From positions 496,001 to 560,000 of the forward strand of contig CAWCTH010000003.1 in NCBI GenBank assembly GCA_963798445.1: a stretch of DNA of 64,000 bases. The letters run 5' to 3'. The notes under the pieces were generated by a model that was not told where the DNA came from, made no database searches, and saw only the letters and a list, made by a program, of their open reading frames with translations. Source of the DNA: DASXAI01 sp963798445 (GTDB taxonomy: Bacteria > Actinomycetota > Acidimicrobiia > Acidimicrobiales > Ilumatobacteraceae). The number at the start of each line of letters is the position of its first letter. Position 1 is the stretch's first letter. Shown piece after piece: positions 47,397 through 56,743 of the stretch. A program made the translations under genes and the position numbers.

Positions 47397-48506
47397 ATGG
47401 ACTTCGATTGGCCGGCCGACCTGCTCGCGCTGCAGTCCGAAGCCGAGGACGTGGCGGCCAAAGCCGTCGCCACCTACGGCGCCCACGACGACGCATGGAT
47501 CAACGGGTACTCCCGCGAGTTCTCTCGCGAGCTGGGCCGCCGGGGCTGGATCGGGATGACGTGGCCCGTCGCCGACGGCGGCCACGGCCGCACCCCGATC
47601 GAGCGCTTCATCGTGACGGAGGCCCTCATCAAGGCGGGTGCGCCGATCGCCGGGTCGTGGTTCGCCGACCGTCAGATGGGTCCCACGCTGATCGCCTACG
47701 GCAACGAGGAGCAGAAGCGCACCTTCCTCCCAGGCATCCTGTCGGGTGAGACCGGATGGTGCATCGGCATGAGCGAGCCCGACGCCGGCTCGGACCTCGC
47801 GTCGCTGACCACCCGGGCCGAGCTGGACGGCGACCAGTACGTCGTGAACGGTCAGAAGATCTGGACGAGCTTCGGCGAGAGCGCCGACTACTGCTACCTC
47901 ATCTGCCGCACGTCGACGGACGGGCCCAAGCACACGGGCATCAGCGAGATCGTCGTGCCGATGGACACGCCGGGCATCACGGTGAATGCCATCAAGGACA
48001 TGACGACCAACCGGCACTTCTGCGAGGTGTTCTACGACGATGTCCGGGTGCCGGCGGCCAACCTCGTCGGCCAGCTCGGGGGCTCGTTCAAGCAGACGAT
48101 GCGCCAGCTCGAACACGAGCGCGGCGGCATCGACCGGCTCCTGTCCAACTACGCGTTCTACCTGGATGCCAAGGCCCACGCCGACACGTCCGATCCGCTG
48201 GTGCGCCAGGAGATGGCCCGGCTCGAGACCGGCTACCGCCTGGGGCGGCTACTGGTGCTGCGCGAGACCCTGAAGCAGGCGCCGCCGTCGTTCTCGGCCG
48301 CGACGAAGACGTTCTGCACCGAGCACGAGCAACGCGTCGCCGACTTCGCCGCCCGAGCGGTAGGGGCCGACGCGATGCTGTGGGGACGGCTGGCGCGCGG
48401 CGTCTGCTACGCGCCGGCCTACACGATCATGGGCGGCACTTCGAACGTGCTACGCAACATCATCGGCGAGCGCGTGTTGGGCCTGCCGCGCGAGCCGTCG
48501 AAGTAG
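47397..48506 (+). CDS. Acyl-CoA dehydrogenase family protein
   Basis: A 369-residue flavoprotein. FAD and substrate blocks are in order: GWIGMTWPVADGGHGRTPIE, IGMSEPDAGSDLASLTTRA near 122, WTSFGESADYCYLICRT near 160, and the C-terminal GGTSNVLRNIIGERVLGLPR. The catalytic base expected near the C-terminal FAD loop is not obvious, as in many actinobacterial FadE proteins that work as heterodimers in steroid or branched-acid breakdown. No partner FadE gene follows. It starts at ATG 47397. A cyclase-family gene follows 50 bases later. Confidence 0.9.
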   Translation: MDFDWPADLLALQSEAEDVAAKAVATYGAHDDAWINGYSREFSRELGRRGWIGMTWPVADGGHGRTPIERFIVTEALIKAGAPIAGSWFADRQMGPTLIAYGNEEQKRTFLPGILSGETGWCIGMSEPDAGSDLASLTTRAELDGDQYVVNGQKIWTSFGESADYCYLICRTSTDGPKHTGISEIVVPMDTPGITVNAIKDMTTNRHFCEVFYDDVRVPAANLVGQLGGSFKQTMRQLEHERGGIDRLLSNYAFYLDAKAHADTSDPLVRQEMARLETGYRLGRLLVLRETLKQAPPSFSAATKTFCTEHEQRVADFAARAVGADAMLWGRLARGVCYAPAYTIMGGTSNVLRNIIGERVLGLPREPSK

Positions 48507-48556
48507 CGGTTCGAACTGCCGCCGCTGCCGTGGTGGCCTGAGCAAGGGGGGACGCA

Positions 48557-49519
48557 GTGACCCAAACGGAACAGCACGATCTCGCGTACGTGAAGGAGCT
48601 GGCCGAGCGCTACCGGAACTGGGGGAAGTGGGGGCCCGACGACCAGCTGGGCACGATCAACTACATCAGCGAGCAGAAGATCGTCGAGGCCGCCCAGCTG
48701 GTGCGCAAGGGCAAGGTCTTCTCACTGGCCCTGCCGCTCGACGGGAACGGGCCGATGACCGGCGCCTACGGGCGCGTGAACCCGATCCACGTGATGCTGC
48801 AGGACGGCGGTGACATCGCCTCCGGGGCGCAGGACCACTTCCCCGCGCTGCGCTACACCGACGACGCCGTGTACCTCGTACTGCAGTGCGCGACGCAGTG
48901 GGACGCCCTCGCCCACATCTACCACGAGGGGAAGATGTACAACGGCTACGGCACCGAGGCCGTGAACAGCTCGGGGGCCAACAAGAACAGCATCACGCAG
49001 GTCAAGGACAAGATGGTGAGCAGGGGCGTCCTGCTCGACATCGCCCGCTTCAAGGGCAAGCCGTGGCTCGACGTGAGCGAGCCCATCGGCAAGGACGAGC
49101 TGGAGGGCGCAGCCGAGGCCCAGGGCGTCGCCGTCGGCGAGGGCGACATCGTGCTGGTGCGCACCGGCCGCATCGGCCTGGTGCGCGAGCGGGGCTCGTG
49201 GGGTGACGAGTACGCGGGCGGCCCGGCGCCCGGTCTGGCCATCAGCGCCGCCGAGTTCCTGTGCGAACGCCACGTGGCCGCCGTCGCCACGGACACCTGG
49301 GGCATCGAGGTGCTGCCCAACGAGACACCCGATGTCTTCCAGCCGCTGCACATCATCTTGCTGGTGAACGCCGGCATCCACATCGGTGAGATGTTCGACC
49401 TCGAGGACCTGGCGGCCGACTGCGCCGCCGACGGCGTGTGGGACTTCATGTTCGTGGCGCCCCCGCTCACCGTCACCGGGTCGGTGGGATCGGCCATCAA
49501 CCCTCAAGCCATCAAGTAG
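48557..49519 (+). CDS. Cyclase family protein (kynurenine formamidase-like metal hydrolase)
   Basis: A 320-residue protein of the cyclase/KynB superfamily. The metal-binding HxGTxxDxxxH motif appears in altered form as QWDALAHIYHEGKMYNG near 115, so the first His-x-Gly-Thr is not canonical, while Asp and the following His remain. Later blocks are LLDIARFKGKPWLDV, VLVRTGRIG and VATDTWGIEVLPNE, then FQPLHIILLVNAGIHIGE with further ligands. Members open lactams or amides or act on catechol-derived substrates. It starts at GTG 48557 with a purine-rich AAGGGGGG upstream. It may act with the acyl-CoA dehydrogenase; the substrate is unknown. Confidence 0.85.
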   Translation: MTQTEQHDLAYVKELAERYRNWGKWGPDDQLGTINYISEQKIVEAAQLVRKGKVFSLALPLDGNGPMTGAYGRVNPIHVMLQDGGDIASGAQDHFPALRYTDDAVYLVLQCATQWDALAHIYHEGKMYNGYGTEAVNSSGANKNSITQVKDKMVSRGVLLDIARFKGKPWLDVSEPIGKDELEGAAEAQGVAVGEGDIVLVRTGRIGLVRERGSWGDEYAGGPAPGLAISAAEFLCERHVAAVATDTWGIEVLPNETPDVFQPLHIILLVNAGIHIGEMFDLEDLAADCAADGVWDFMFVAPPLTVTGSVGSAINPQAIK

Positions 49520-49558
49520 CGGCTCCGGGCCGGCGGCGTGGGCACCACGCCGCCGCGC

Positions 49559-52192
49559 TCAGAGCCGCCGCAGTGGCACGGCGTCGGGGGCCGGCCCGGC
49601 CGGCGCCACATGGATGCGGGAGTCCAGCGCCCACGCTCCCACCGGCGACACCAGCACGGGGTTCAAACGGATGCGACTGAGCTCCGGGACGGCGTCGACC
49701 AGCAGCCCGACCCGCAGGAGCAGATCGACCAAGCCCGCCACGTCACCGCCGAGCGACTCGATGGCCTTGGCCGCGCGCGACGACGCCACCAGTTCGGTGG
49801 CGTCGAGGTCGGTGAGGGGCAGGCTGCGGGTCGGGCGGTCGGCGATGGCGTCGGCGAACGCGCCACCCAGACCGAAGCCCACCACCGGCCCGAAGGCGGG
49901 GTGCGATTCCACCGTCACGATGGTCTCCACCCCGCCCGGCACCATCCGCTGCACCACGGCCTCGGCCATGGCCGCGCCGAGGGTCACCGACATGCGTTCG
50001 TACGAACCGCGCAGCTCCTCGGGGCCCTGGATGTCGAGGGCCACGCCGCCGCTCTCGGAACGGGCCAGGCGTTCGATCCCGCTGGCCTTCAGCGCCACCG
50101 GGTAGCCGACCTCGGCCGCCGCCGCCAGCGCGGCGTCGACCGACGTGACCGCCCGGGCCTTGGCCATGGGGATGCCGTGGGTGGCCAGCAGCTCGTCGGC
50201 CACCACGACCGGCAGCAGCGTGCCCTCGGGCCGCACCTCGAGGGCGTGAGCGACGATGCGCTGGGCGGCGGCCAGGTCGATGCCGGCCAGCGGCGGCACC
50301 TCGCCCACGGGCCCGTCGCGCCATGCGGCGTAGCGAGCGATCCGCCCCAGCGCGGCGGCCGCTGGTTCCGGGAAGGCGAAGGCCGGCACCGGCGACCCGG
50401 GCGCCAGCGGGCCGTCGTCGAGACCGAGGGTGACGGCGACGACGGGCTTGCCCGAGCCGGCGGCGGCGTCGGTGACCGCTCGGGCGACGTCGTTCACCAG
50501 CCCCGAGATGGGCGGGGCGTAGATGGCCATCACCGCGTCGACGCCCGGATCGGCCAGCACCAACGCCAGCACCTCCCGGTAGAGCGTGGGACCGGCGCGG
50601 TGGGTGAGGTCGATGGCCGAGGCCACCATCGCCTCGGCCGGCACCAGCGCCGCCAGCGCGTCCAGCGTGGGCGGGGTGAGCACCGCCGCCGACAGTCCCA
50701 CCGCCCGCAGCGCATCGAGCGCCATCACCGCCGGGCTGTCGGCGTTGGCCACCACCGCCACCCGCCGCCCGGCCGGCAGCGGCTGGCCGTCGAGCACCCG
50801 CCCTACGTCGAAGAGCTGGCGCACCGAGTCGACCCGTATGACGCCCGCCTGCTGGTACAGCGCGTCGGCGGCGATGTCGTCGGGCTGGCCCCGGCCGGTC
50901 TTGACGGCGACGATGGGCTTGCGCCGCGACACCCGCCGGGCGACCCGGCCGAACTTGCGGGGGTTGCCGAAGCTCTCGGTGTAGAGCAGCACCACCGCCG
51001 TGTCAGGGTCGTCGACCCAGTAGTTGAGGAAGTCGTTGGCGCTGACGTCGGCCTTGTTGCCGAGGGAGACGAACGACGAGATCCCGAGCTGGAGGCGGTC
51101 GGCCAGCTCGAGGAGCCCGATGCCGAGCGGACCCGACTGCAGCGACACCGCGACCCGCCCCCGGCGCACCCTGGCCTGGGCGAACGACGCCAGCATGGTG
51201 CTCTCGGCGCCCGTGGCGATGATGCCCATGCTGGCCGGGCCGATGAGCCGCATGCCGTGGCCGCGGGCGAAGTCCACGAGGTCACGTTCGGCCACGGCGC
51301 CCTGGGTCCCCGCATCGGAGAAGCCCGTGGCGATCACCACCACGCCCCGCACGCCCTTGGTGGCGCACTGGCCCAGCACGGCCGCGACCTCACTGGCCGC
51401 GACGGCGACGACGGCGAGGTGCACGTCGTCGGGGATGTCGGTCACGGCGGCGAACGACGGGACGCTGGCCACGTGCGGCGTCGTGGGGTTGACCGGATAC
51501 ACAGGCCCGTCGAAGCCGCCGGCCAGAAGGTTCCGGAAGACCGCCCGACCCACCGAGCCCTGGCTGTCGGAGGCACCGATCACCGCGACCGAGCGGGGTC
51601 GCATGAGACGGGCGATGGACCGGCTCTCGGCCCGCTGCTCGCGGTGTTCCACCGACTCGATGAATCGCAGCGTGGGGTCCAGGTCGAACACGACATCGAT
51701 GATCCCGGACGTGAACTTCGTGGTGATCTCGAAGCCGGCGGCGCGGAACACGCCGAGCATGGGTCGGTTGTCGGGCAGCACCTCGGCGGTGAACCGCTTG
51801 ATGCCGAGCTCACGCGCCACTGCGGCGAGGTGCTCCAGCAGCACCGTGGCCATGCCCCGGCCGTGGTGGTCGTCGTCGACGATGAAGGCGACCTCGGCTT
51901 CGTCCTTCTGCGGCCAGCGGTCGAAGCGGGCCACGGCCACGATCTCGTCACCGAGCAGCGCCACCAGCGCCACCCGGTCGTGGAAGTCGATGGTGGTGAA
52001 CCGCTCCACCTCCTTGTCGCTCAGGCGGGGCTTGGGCGAGAAGAACCGGAAGTAGATGCTCTCGGGTGACTGGCGACTGTGGAAGGCGACGAACGCGTGG
52101 GCGTCGGAGGGCCGGACCGGGCGCACGTGGACGGTGCCACCGTCGCTCAACACGACGTCGCCTTCCCATCGAGCGAGATCGACGGCGCTCAT
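49559..52192 (-). CDS. Fused GNAT acetyltransferase and NDP-forming acyl-CoA synthetase-like protein (Pat-like)
   Basis: A protein of 877 residues. Residues 20-180 are a GNAT domain (VRPVRPSDAHAFVAFHSRQS; acetyl-CoA loop VDDDHHGRGMATVLLEHL). From about 200 on it has the CoA-binding Rossmann domain (RPRSVAVIGASDSQGSVGRA), a succinyl-CoA-synthetase-like flavodoxin domain and an ATP-grasp part (YPVALKASGIERLARSESGG). In acting acetate-CoA ligases a SHTGALAG-type loop carries the phosphorylated His; here the matching place reads VKTGRGQPDDIAADALYQQA and the loop is gone. So the ligase part is probably a sensor, as in the PatZ/Pat protein acetyltransferases that control acetyl-CoA synthetase by lysine acetylation. 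The N-terminal place of GNAT differs from Salmonella Pat. Confidence 0.88.
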   Translation of the reverse strand: MSAVDLARWEGDVVLSDGGTVHVRPVRPSDAHAFVAFHSRQSPESIYFRFFSPKPRLSDKEVERFTTIDFHDRVALVALLGDEIVAVARFDRWPQKDEAEVAFIVDDDHHGRGMATVLLEHLAAVARELGIKRFTAEVLPDNRPMLGVFRAAGFEITTKFTSGIIDVVFDLDPTLRFIESVEHREQRAESRSIARLMRPRSVAVIGASDSQGSVGRAVFRNLLAGGFDGPVYPVNPTTPHVASVPSFAAVTDIPDDVHLAVVAVAASEVAAVLGQCATKGVRGVVVIATGFSDAGTQGAVAERDLVDFARGHGMRLIGPASMGIIATGAESTMLASFAQARVRRGRVAVSLQSGPLGIGLLELADRLQLGISSFVSLGNKADVSANDFLNYWVDDPDTAVVLLYTESFGNPRKFGRVARRVSRRKPIVAVKTGRGQPDDIAADALYQQAGVIRVDSVRQLFDVGRVLDGQPLPAGRRVAVVANADSPAVMALDALRAVGLSAAVLTPPTLDALAALVPAEAMVASAIDLTHRAGPTLYREVLALVLADPGVDAVMAIYAPPISGLVNDVARAVTDAAAGSGKPVVAVTLGLDDGPLAPGSPVPAFAFPEPAAAALGRIARYAAWRDGPVGEVPPLAGIDLAAAQRIVAHALEVRPEGTLLPVVVADELLATHGIPMAKARAVTSVDAALAAAAEVGYPVALKASGIERLARSESGGVALDIQGPEELRGSYERMSVTLGAAMAEAVVQRMVPGGVETIVTVESHPAFGPVVGFGLGGAFADAIADRPTRSLPLTDLDATELVASSRAAKAIESLGGDVAGLVDLLLRVGLLVDAVPELSRIRLNPVLVSPVGAWALDSRIHVAPAGPAPDAVPLRRL

Positions 52193-52204
52193 CGTCACGC
52201 CACG

Positions 52205-53143
52205 CTACGCAGCCGCGACCCGCAGGGCGCGATGCAGGAGGGCCGGGTCACCCAGGCGGCGCCGGAGCTCCCGCTCCAGCCCGGCGATCGGGTACAGGTT
52301 CTGGGGCGCCCGGCCGTCCTTGTGGGCCTCGCTGGCGTAGCGGGGCAGCACGGCGGCGGTGAGGTCGGCCAGCGCCGTCACCGCCGGCGGGGCGAGGTCG
52401 GCCGGGCATTCGCAGCGCACCACGCCGGCCAGCGGCGCACCGCCGGGACCGGGCAGCCGCACGTACCACGAGTGCCGTGTCCACGAGGTGCCGACGGTGA
52501 ACGCCGGCGTGCGCTCCCCCGGTGCCAGCGCCGCCAGCACGGACGCGGCGGCGCCGGTGAGGTAGGCGGTGTGATGCGTCTTCACCATGCCGACGACGCC
52601 CGGCAGGTGCTGGCGGCCCCGCAACGGGCCGTCGAGCACCAGCAGCGGGGCGTCGGCGCCCGCCGCCGCTTCGGCGGCGGCCCGCTCGGCGCCGCCCATG
52701 CGCTCCTGCAACGCCAGGGAGAGCACTTCCGGAGCGCTGGAGCGGGCCATGCACGTGCCGTAGGTGCCGTGGGGCGTGACCAGGTCGGCGGCGTGGCGGC
52801 TGGCCGAGAAGAGGCCCCGGCCCACCTCGACGGCGGCGATGTGGGCACTGCCCGGCTCGCAGCGCACCGCCCCCGCCGCCCACGACGCGCACAGGCCGGG
52901 TTGCGCCTCGACGCCGTCAGGGTCGGCGTCGGCCCGCACCCATACGCGGGCGTCGACGCGGCGCACCCCGTCGACGAACACGACGACATCGGGGAGGTCC
53001 AGCCCGGCGGGCGCCGGCCGCGGCGCCCACGCCTCAGGCGCCACCTCCAGCGCCAGGTTGACCTCGGCGCTGGACTCGGCCATGCCCTCGGCATCGGTGG
53101 CCGACCCGTACGAGGGGTCCCATGCCTCCACGACCACTCGCAT
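52205..53143 (-). CDS. nurA: NurA-domain nuclease
   Basis: A 312-residue protein. The NurA fold is suggested by VVVFVDGVRRVDARVWV near 48-60, where the Asp in VDG is the first metal ligand. VGRGLFSASRHAADLVTPHG and LLVLDGPLRGRQHLPGVVGM (second acidic site) follow, then KTHHTAYLTG and YPIAGLERELRRRLGDPALL near the end. NurA is a 5'-3' nuclease that works with the HerA motor on DNA ends. The identification leans partly on context: it closes a run of herA, sbcD and sbcC, the archaeal gene set. I chose the ATG at 53143, 31 bases after the sbcC stop. Confidence 0.75.
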   Translation of the reverse strand: MRVVVEAWDPSYGSATDAEGMAESSAEVNLALEVAPEAWAPRPAPAGLDLPDVVVFVDGVRRVDARVWVRADADPDGVEAQPGLCASWAAGAVRCEPGSAHIAAVEVGRGLFSASRHAADLVTPHGTYGTCMARSSAPEVLSLALQERMGGAERAAAEAAAGADAPLLVLDGPLRGRQHLPGVVGMVKTHHTAYLTGAAASVLAALAPGERTPAFTVGTSWTRHSWYVRLPGPGGAPLAGVVRCECPADLAPPAVTALADLTAAVLPRYASEAHKDGRAPQNLYPIAGLERELRRRLGDPALLHRALRVAAA

Positions 53144-53174
53144 CAGGGCGTCGGCGCCGAGCGCCGGGCCGGCG

Positions 53175-55577
53175 TCACGACGCCACCCGCTCCACCGTGG
53201 CCGTGCGAGGGCCTTTGCGGACCACGTAGCGAACCGGCACCCGCTCGGCCAGCTCGCGGACGTGGGTGATGATGCCCACCATGCGGCCGCTCCCGGCCAG
53301 CGCCTCGATGGTGGCGGCCACTGTCTCGAGGCTGTCGGCGTCGAGGGTGCCGAAGCCCTCGTCGAGGAAGATGGCGTCGAGCCGGGCCGCTGCGGTGGCC
53401 GCCAGCGACGCCAGGTGCTCGGACAGCGCCAGGGCGAAGGCCAGTGAGGCTTGGAAGGTCTCGCCTCCCGACAGGCTGCGAACCGAGCGGATCTCGTCGG
53501 CGTTGGCATGGTCGACAACGGCCAGCTCGCTGCCGCCGTCGGTCGCCACCAGTGAGTACTGCCCGCCCGACAGGCGCTCCAGCAGCACCGAGGCGTCGGC
53601 CACCAGCAGATCGAGCGCTTCCTCCACCAGCCAGCGGGGGAAGCCGGCCGCCCCGAGGTGGCGACCCAGCTCGTGGGCCACGACGTAGCGGCGGCGGTGA
53701 GCCTCGATCTCGGTGGTGAGCCGCCTGGCCGCGACCCGTGCCGCCTCGATGGCCTGCACGCCGTGGCGGGCCTGCTCTTCGGCGCGGGCGGCGGTGACGG
53801 CGAGCGAGCCGCCACCGGTGGCGGCGACCCCGATCGCCGCGGCGCGCCCCGCCAGCGCGCCGTAGAGCCGGGCGTGCTCGGCCCCGGCGGCCAGCGCGTC
53901 GGCGGCACCGTGAAGCGCCCGGTCCTCCACGACCGGGCGCTGCTGGCCGGCCCACACCGCCAGCGCCCGCCAGGCGGCGGCGAGATCGCCCGCCGGGGGT
54001 GGCGGGCCGGCGCCGGCGACGGCGTCGCGCTGAGCGTGGAAGGCGTCGGTGGCCCGGTCGAGCCCGGCCTCGAACTGGTCCACGGCCAGTCGGGCAGCGG
54101 CCAGCGCCGCCTCGGTGACGGCCGCCTCCTGCCTGGACTCGGCCACGGCCGTGGCGATGGCGGTGACCTCGGCCAGCAGCGCCACGAGCACCTCGGGATC
54201 GGGGTGGTCGGCGACCTGCTCCAAGAGGGCGGCGAGGGTGGCGTCGACCCGAGCCAACTCGGCGGCAGCCTGATGGGCGGCGTCGGCCGCCTGAGTGGCG
54301 GCGAGGCGGGCGGCGCGCTTGGCCCGCTCGGCGGCCATGACGCCCTCCTCGGCGTTGCGCAGCGCCGGCGTGCGCGTGCGCCGAGGCACGGTGGCCACGA
54401 TCTGCTGGCACACCGGACAGGCTTCGCCGGCGACGAGGTGCCCGGCCAGATCGTGGGCGGCGTGGGCGGCCCGGGCCGTGTCGAGTGCGGCGCGAGCGTC
54501 GGTCTCGGCCTGCTCGGCGGCGTCCGCCGCCGCGGCGGCGTCGGCGCGGGCCCGCTCCGCCGCCTCGGCCAGCGCGGCGCGCTCGAGGCGCACGGCATTG
54601 CCCTTGCCGATGCGCAGGTGGGCCTGGGCCGCGGCCTCCAGGGCGCCCAGCGGCGGTTGCGCCGCCAGCTGCTCGGTGGCGGCACGCAGACGAGCGAGCG
54701 CATCGGTGTGGGCGGCGTCAGCCAGGGCGACCTCGGCCCGTCCTTCGGCCAAGCGCTCCCCCAGCTCGGCCACGGCCGCCGGCACCACGACGGCCCCCAG
54801 GGCGCGGGCCAGGGCGGCGTCGGCCTGGGCCCGTTCGGCGGCGCTCGTTTCGGCCGCCCGCAACCGGTCGAGCTCGGCCTGGGCGCCGGTGACATCGACG
54901 ACCAGCGTCTCGATCGCCGTCAGCCGTTCGCGGGCGGCGCGGCGCGACTCGTCGTCGGCCGGGGGCAGCTCGGCGAGGGACCGCTCGGCCAGATCGGCCG
55001 CCGCCCGCGCTTCGGCCGCCCGCTGGTTGGCCTGCTTGACCAGTACGTCGTAGAGGCCGAGGCCGAGCAGCTGCTCCAGCAGGGCCTGACGGTCAGCCGG
55101 CTTGTCGTGCAGGAACCGGGCGAAGTCACCCTGGGGCAGTACGACGCAGCGGGTGAAGTGATCGAAGCCCAAGCCAAGCAGCGCCTCGACGGCCGGCGCC
55201 AGCTCCCGCGCCGCGCCGGCCACGACCTCGACCTTGCCGTCGGGGCCGTGGCGTTCGAGGCGGGCCTCCTTGGTGGTGGCTCGGCCGTCACGCCCGCTGC
55301 GGCGCACGACGCGCGCCACGACGTACTGCTGGCCGGCGCTCTCGAAGGTGAGCTCGACCGCGGCTTCGTTGGCTCCCACCGACACCACCACGCCCACGGC
55401 CTTCTCGCCGTGGCGCGGCACGCTGCCGTAGAGGGCGAAGCAGATGGCGTCGATGACCGTCGACTTGCCCGAGCCCGTCGGCCCGACCAGTGCGAACACG
55501 TCGGTATCGGTGAAGTCGACCTCGGTCTCGTCGCGGAAGGCGCCGAAGCCGCGCAGGCGGAGGCGGACCGGGCGCAT
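53175..55577 (-). CDS. sbcC: SbcC/Rad50-like exonuclease subunit
   Basis: An 800-residue SMC-like ATPase, shorter than E. coli SbcC (1,048). Walker A is GPTGSGKSTVIDAI near 33, and the Q-loop region is LPQGDFARFLHDKPADRQ near 146. The long Ala/Glu/Arg-rich coiled coil is broken at about 389 by the zinc hook CPVC. The signature motif LSGGETFQASLAFAL is near 700 and Walker B LDAIFLDEGFGTLDADS near 740. It holds DNA ends and drives the SbcD nuclease. The ATG shares one base with the sbcD stop (TGATG at 55577). Its coiled-coil arm is rather short. Confidence 0.93.
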   Translation of the reverse strand: MRPVRLRLRGFGAFRDETEVDFTDTDVFALVGPTGSGKSTVIDAICFALYGSVPRHGEKAVGVVVSVGANEAAVELTFESAGQQYVVARVVRRSGRDGRATTKEARLERHGPDGKVEVVAGAARELAPAVEALLGLGFDHFTRCVVLPQGDFARFLHDKPADRQALLEQLLGLGLYDVLVKQANQRAAEARAAADLAERSLAELPPADDESRRAARERLTAIETLVVDVTGAQAELDRLRAAETSAAERAQADAALARALGAVVVPAAVAELGERLAEGRAEVALADAAHTDALARLRAATEQLAAQPPLGALEAAAQAHLRIGKGNAVRLERAALAEAAERARADAAAAADAAEQAETDARAALDTARAAHAAHDLAGHLVAGEACPVCQQIVATVPRRTRTPALRNAEEGVMAAERAKRAARLAATQAADAAHQAAAELARVDATLAALLEQVADHPDPEVLVALLAEVTAIATAVAESRQEAAVTEAALAAARLAVDQFEAGLDRATDAFHAQRDAVAGAGPPPPAGDLAAAWRALAVWAGQQRPVVEDRALHGAADALAAGAEHARLYGALAGRAAAIGVAATGGGSLAVTAARAEEQARHGVQAIEAARVAARRLTTEIEAHRRRYVVAHELGRHLGAAGFPRWLVEEALDLLVADASVLLERLSGGQYSLVATDGGSELAVVDHANADEIRSVRSLSGGETFQASLAFALALSEHLASLAATAAARLDAIFLDEGFGTLDADSLETVAATIEALAGSGRMVGIITHVRELAERVPVRYVVRKGPRTATVERVAS

Positions 55578-56743
55578 CAGCCACCGCCCGCGCTGGCGAC
55601 GCCGTCGAGCAGCTCGGCGAAGAGCGCCTCCACGGCCGGGTCGGCGATGTTGCGTTCGGCGAGGTACTCGTGGAACAGCTCGACGGTGGACCGCCCGGAC
55701 CGTCGCGACGGCCGGTCAGGCCGGCGGCCGGCGGCCGGCGGCGCCACCTGGATGTCGATGGCGTTGGGCAGCAGGGCCCGTACCTCGTCGCCCAGGCCTG
55801 AGCGCGCCGGCTCGGTCACCACGACCCGCAGGAGGGCGTCGCCGGCGCTCGCTTCGGCGGCGGCGGCGGCCAACTCGGCGACGGTGCCCGACAGGGTGCG
55901 CAGCCGGCGCGGCGTAGCCAGCTCCACCCGGCGCACGCGGGCCGGCGATCCCGGCGATGCGTCGACCACGAGCACCGACGGCGACGCCGCCTCCTCGCCG
56001 AAGTCGACGGCGATCGGTGAGCCCGAGTACCACGCCGGGCACTTCGCGAAGACCTCCTGGGTGCGATGGAGGTGACCGAGCGCGACGTAGGAGCCCGTGA
56101 CGGGAAACACGTCGGCGGGCACGTGGTAGTCGAAGATGCTCTGCGCCTCCCGCTCACCGCCGCCGAAGCGGGCGCCGGTGACGGTGCCGTGAGCCACCAG
56201 CACGTTGACCGCGCCGGCGTGGAACCCGGCGGCCAGGCGGGTCACGATGCGGGCCATGCGCTCGGCGTAACGGTCGTTGGCGGTGGACGCGTTCCCCGTG
56301 AACAGGTCGGCGGCCCGCACGATGCCGCGCTGCGACGTGAACGGCAGCAGCGCCAGCTGCACCGGCTGGCCCGTGCGGGCGGCTCCCAGCACCACGACGC
56401 CCCCGGCCTCGGGCAGGCACGGACGGCCGAGCACCGTGATGCCGGCGGCGCCGAACACCGGCCGCACCGCCTCGAAGGCGTCGGCGTTGTCGTGGTTGCC
56501 GGCGATCACCACGACGTCGGCGCCGGTCGCCCGCAACGCCAGCAACGTCTGGAAAGCGAGCTGCTGCGCGTCGGGCGCCGGTGCGGCCGACTCGAACACG
56601 TCGCCCGCCACCACCACCAGGTCCACACCCTCGTCCGCGGCGATGCCCACGATCTCGGCCAGGACGGCGCGCTGCTCGGGCAGGCGGTCGACGCCCTTGA
56701 GCACCTTGCCCAGGTGCCAGTCGGAGGTGTGCAGGAGGCGCAT
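55577..56743 (-). CDS. sbcD: SbcD/Mre11-like exonuclease subunit
   Basis: A 388-residue calcineurin-fold nuclease. All phosphoesterase motifs are seen: HTSDWHLGK (residues 5-13), VVAGDVFESAAP near 45, VIAGNHDNADAF near 80, VLVAHGTVTG near 186 and VALGHLHRTQEV near 218. The C-terminal part is the SbcC-binding cap. It cuts hairpins and trims protein-blocked DNA ends with SbcC. It starts directly after the herA stop with no gap and shares one base with sbcC, so the three are tightly coupled. Confidence 0.94.
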   Translation of the reverse strand: MRLLHTSDWHLGKVLKGVDRLPEQRAVLAEIVGIAADEGVDLVVVAGDVFESAAPAPDAQQLAFQTLLALRATGADVVVIAGNHDNADAFEAVRPVFGAAGITVLGRPCLPEAGGVVVLGAARTGQPVQLALLPFTSQRGIVRAADLFTGNASTANDRYAERMARIVTRLAAGFHAGAVNVLVAHGTVTGARFGGGEREAQSIFDYHVPADVFPVTGSYVALGHLHRTQEVFAKCPAWYSGSPIAVDFGEEAASPSVLVVDASPGSPARVRRVELATPRRLRTLSGTVAELAAAAAEASAGDALLRVVVTEPARSGLGDEVRALLPNAIDIQVAPPAAGRRPDRPSRRSGRSTVELFHEYLAERNIADPAVEALFAELLDGVASAGGG

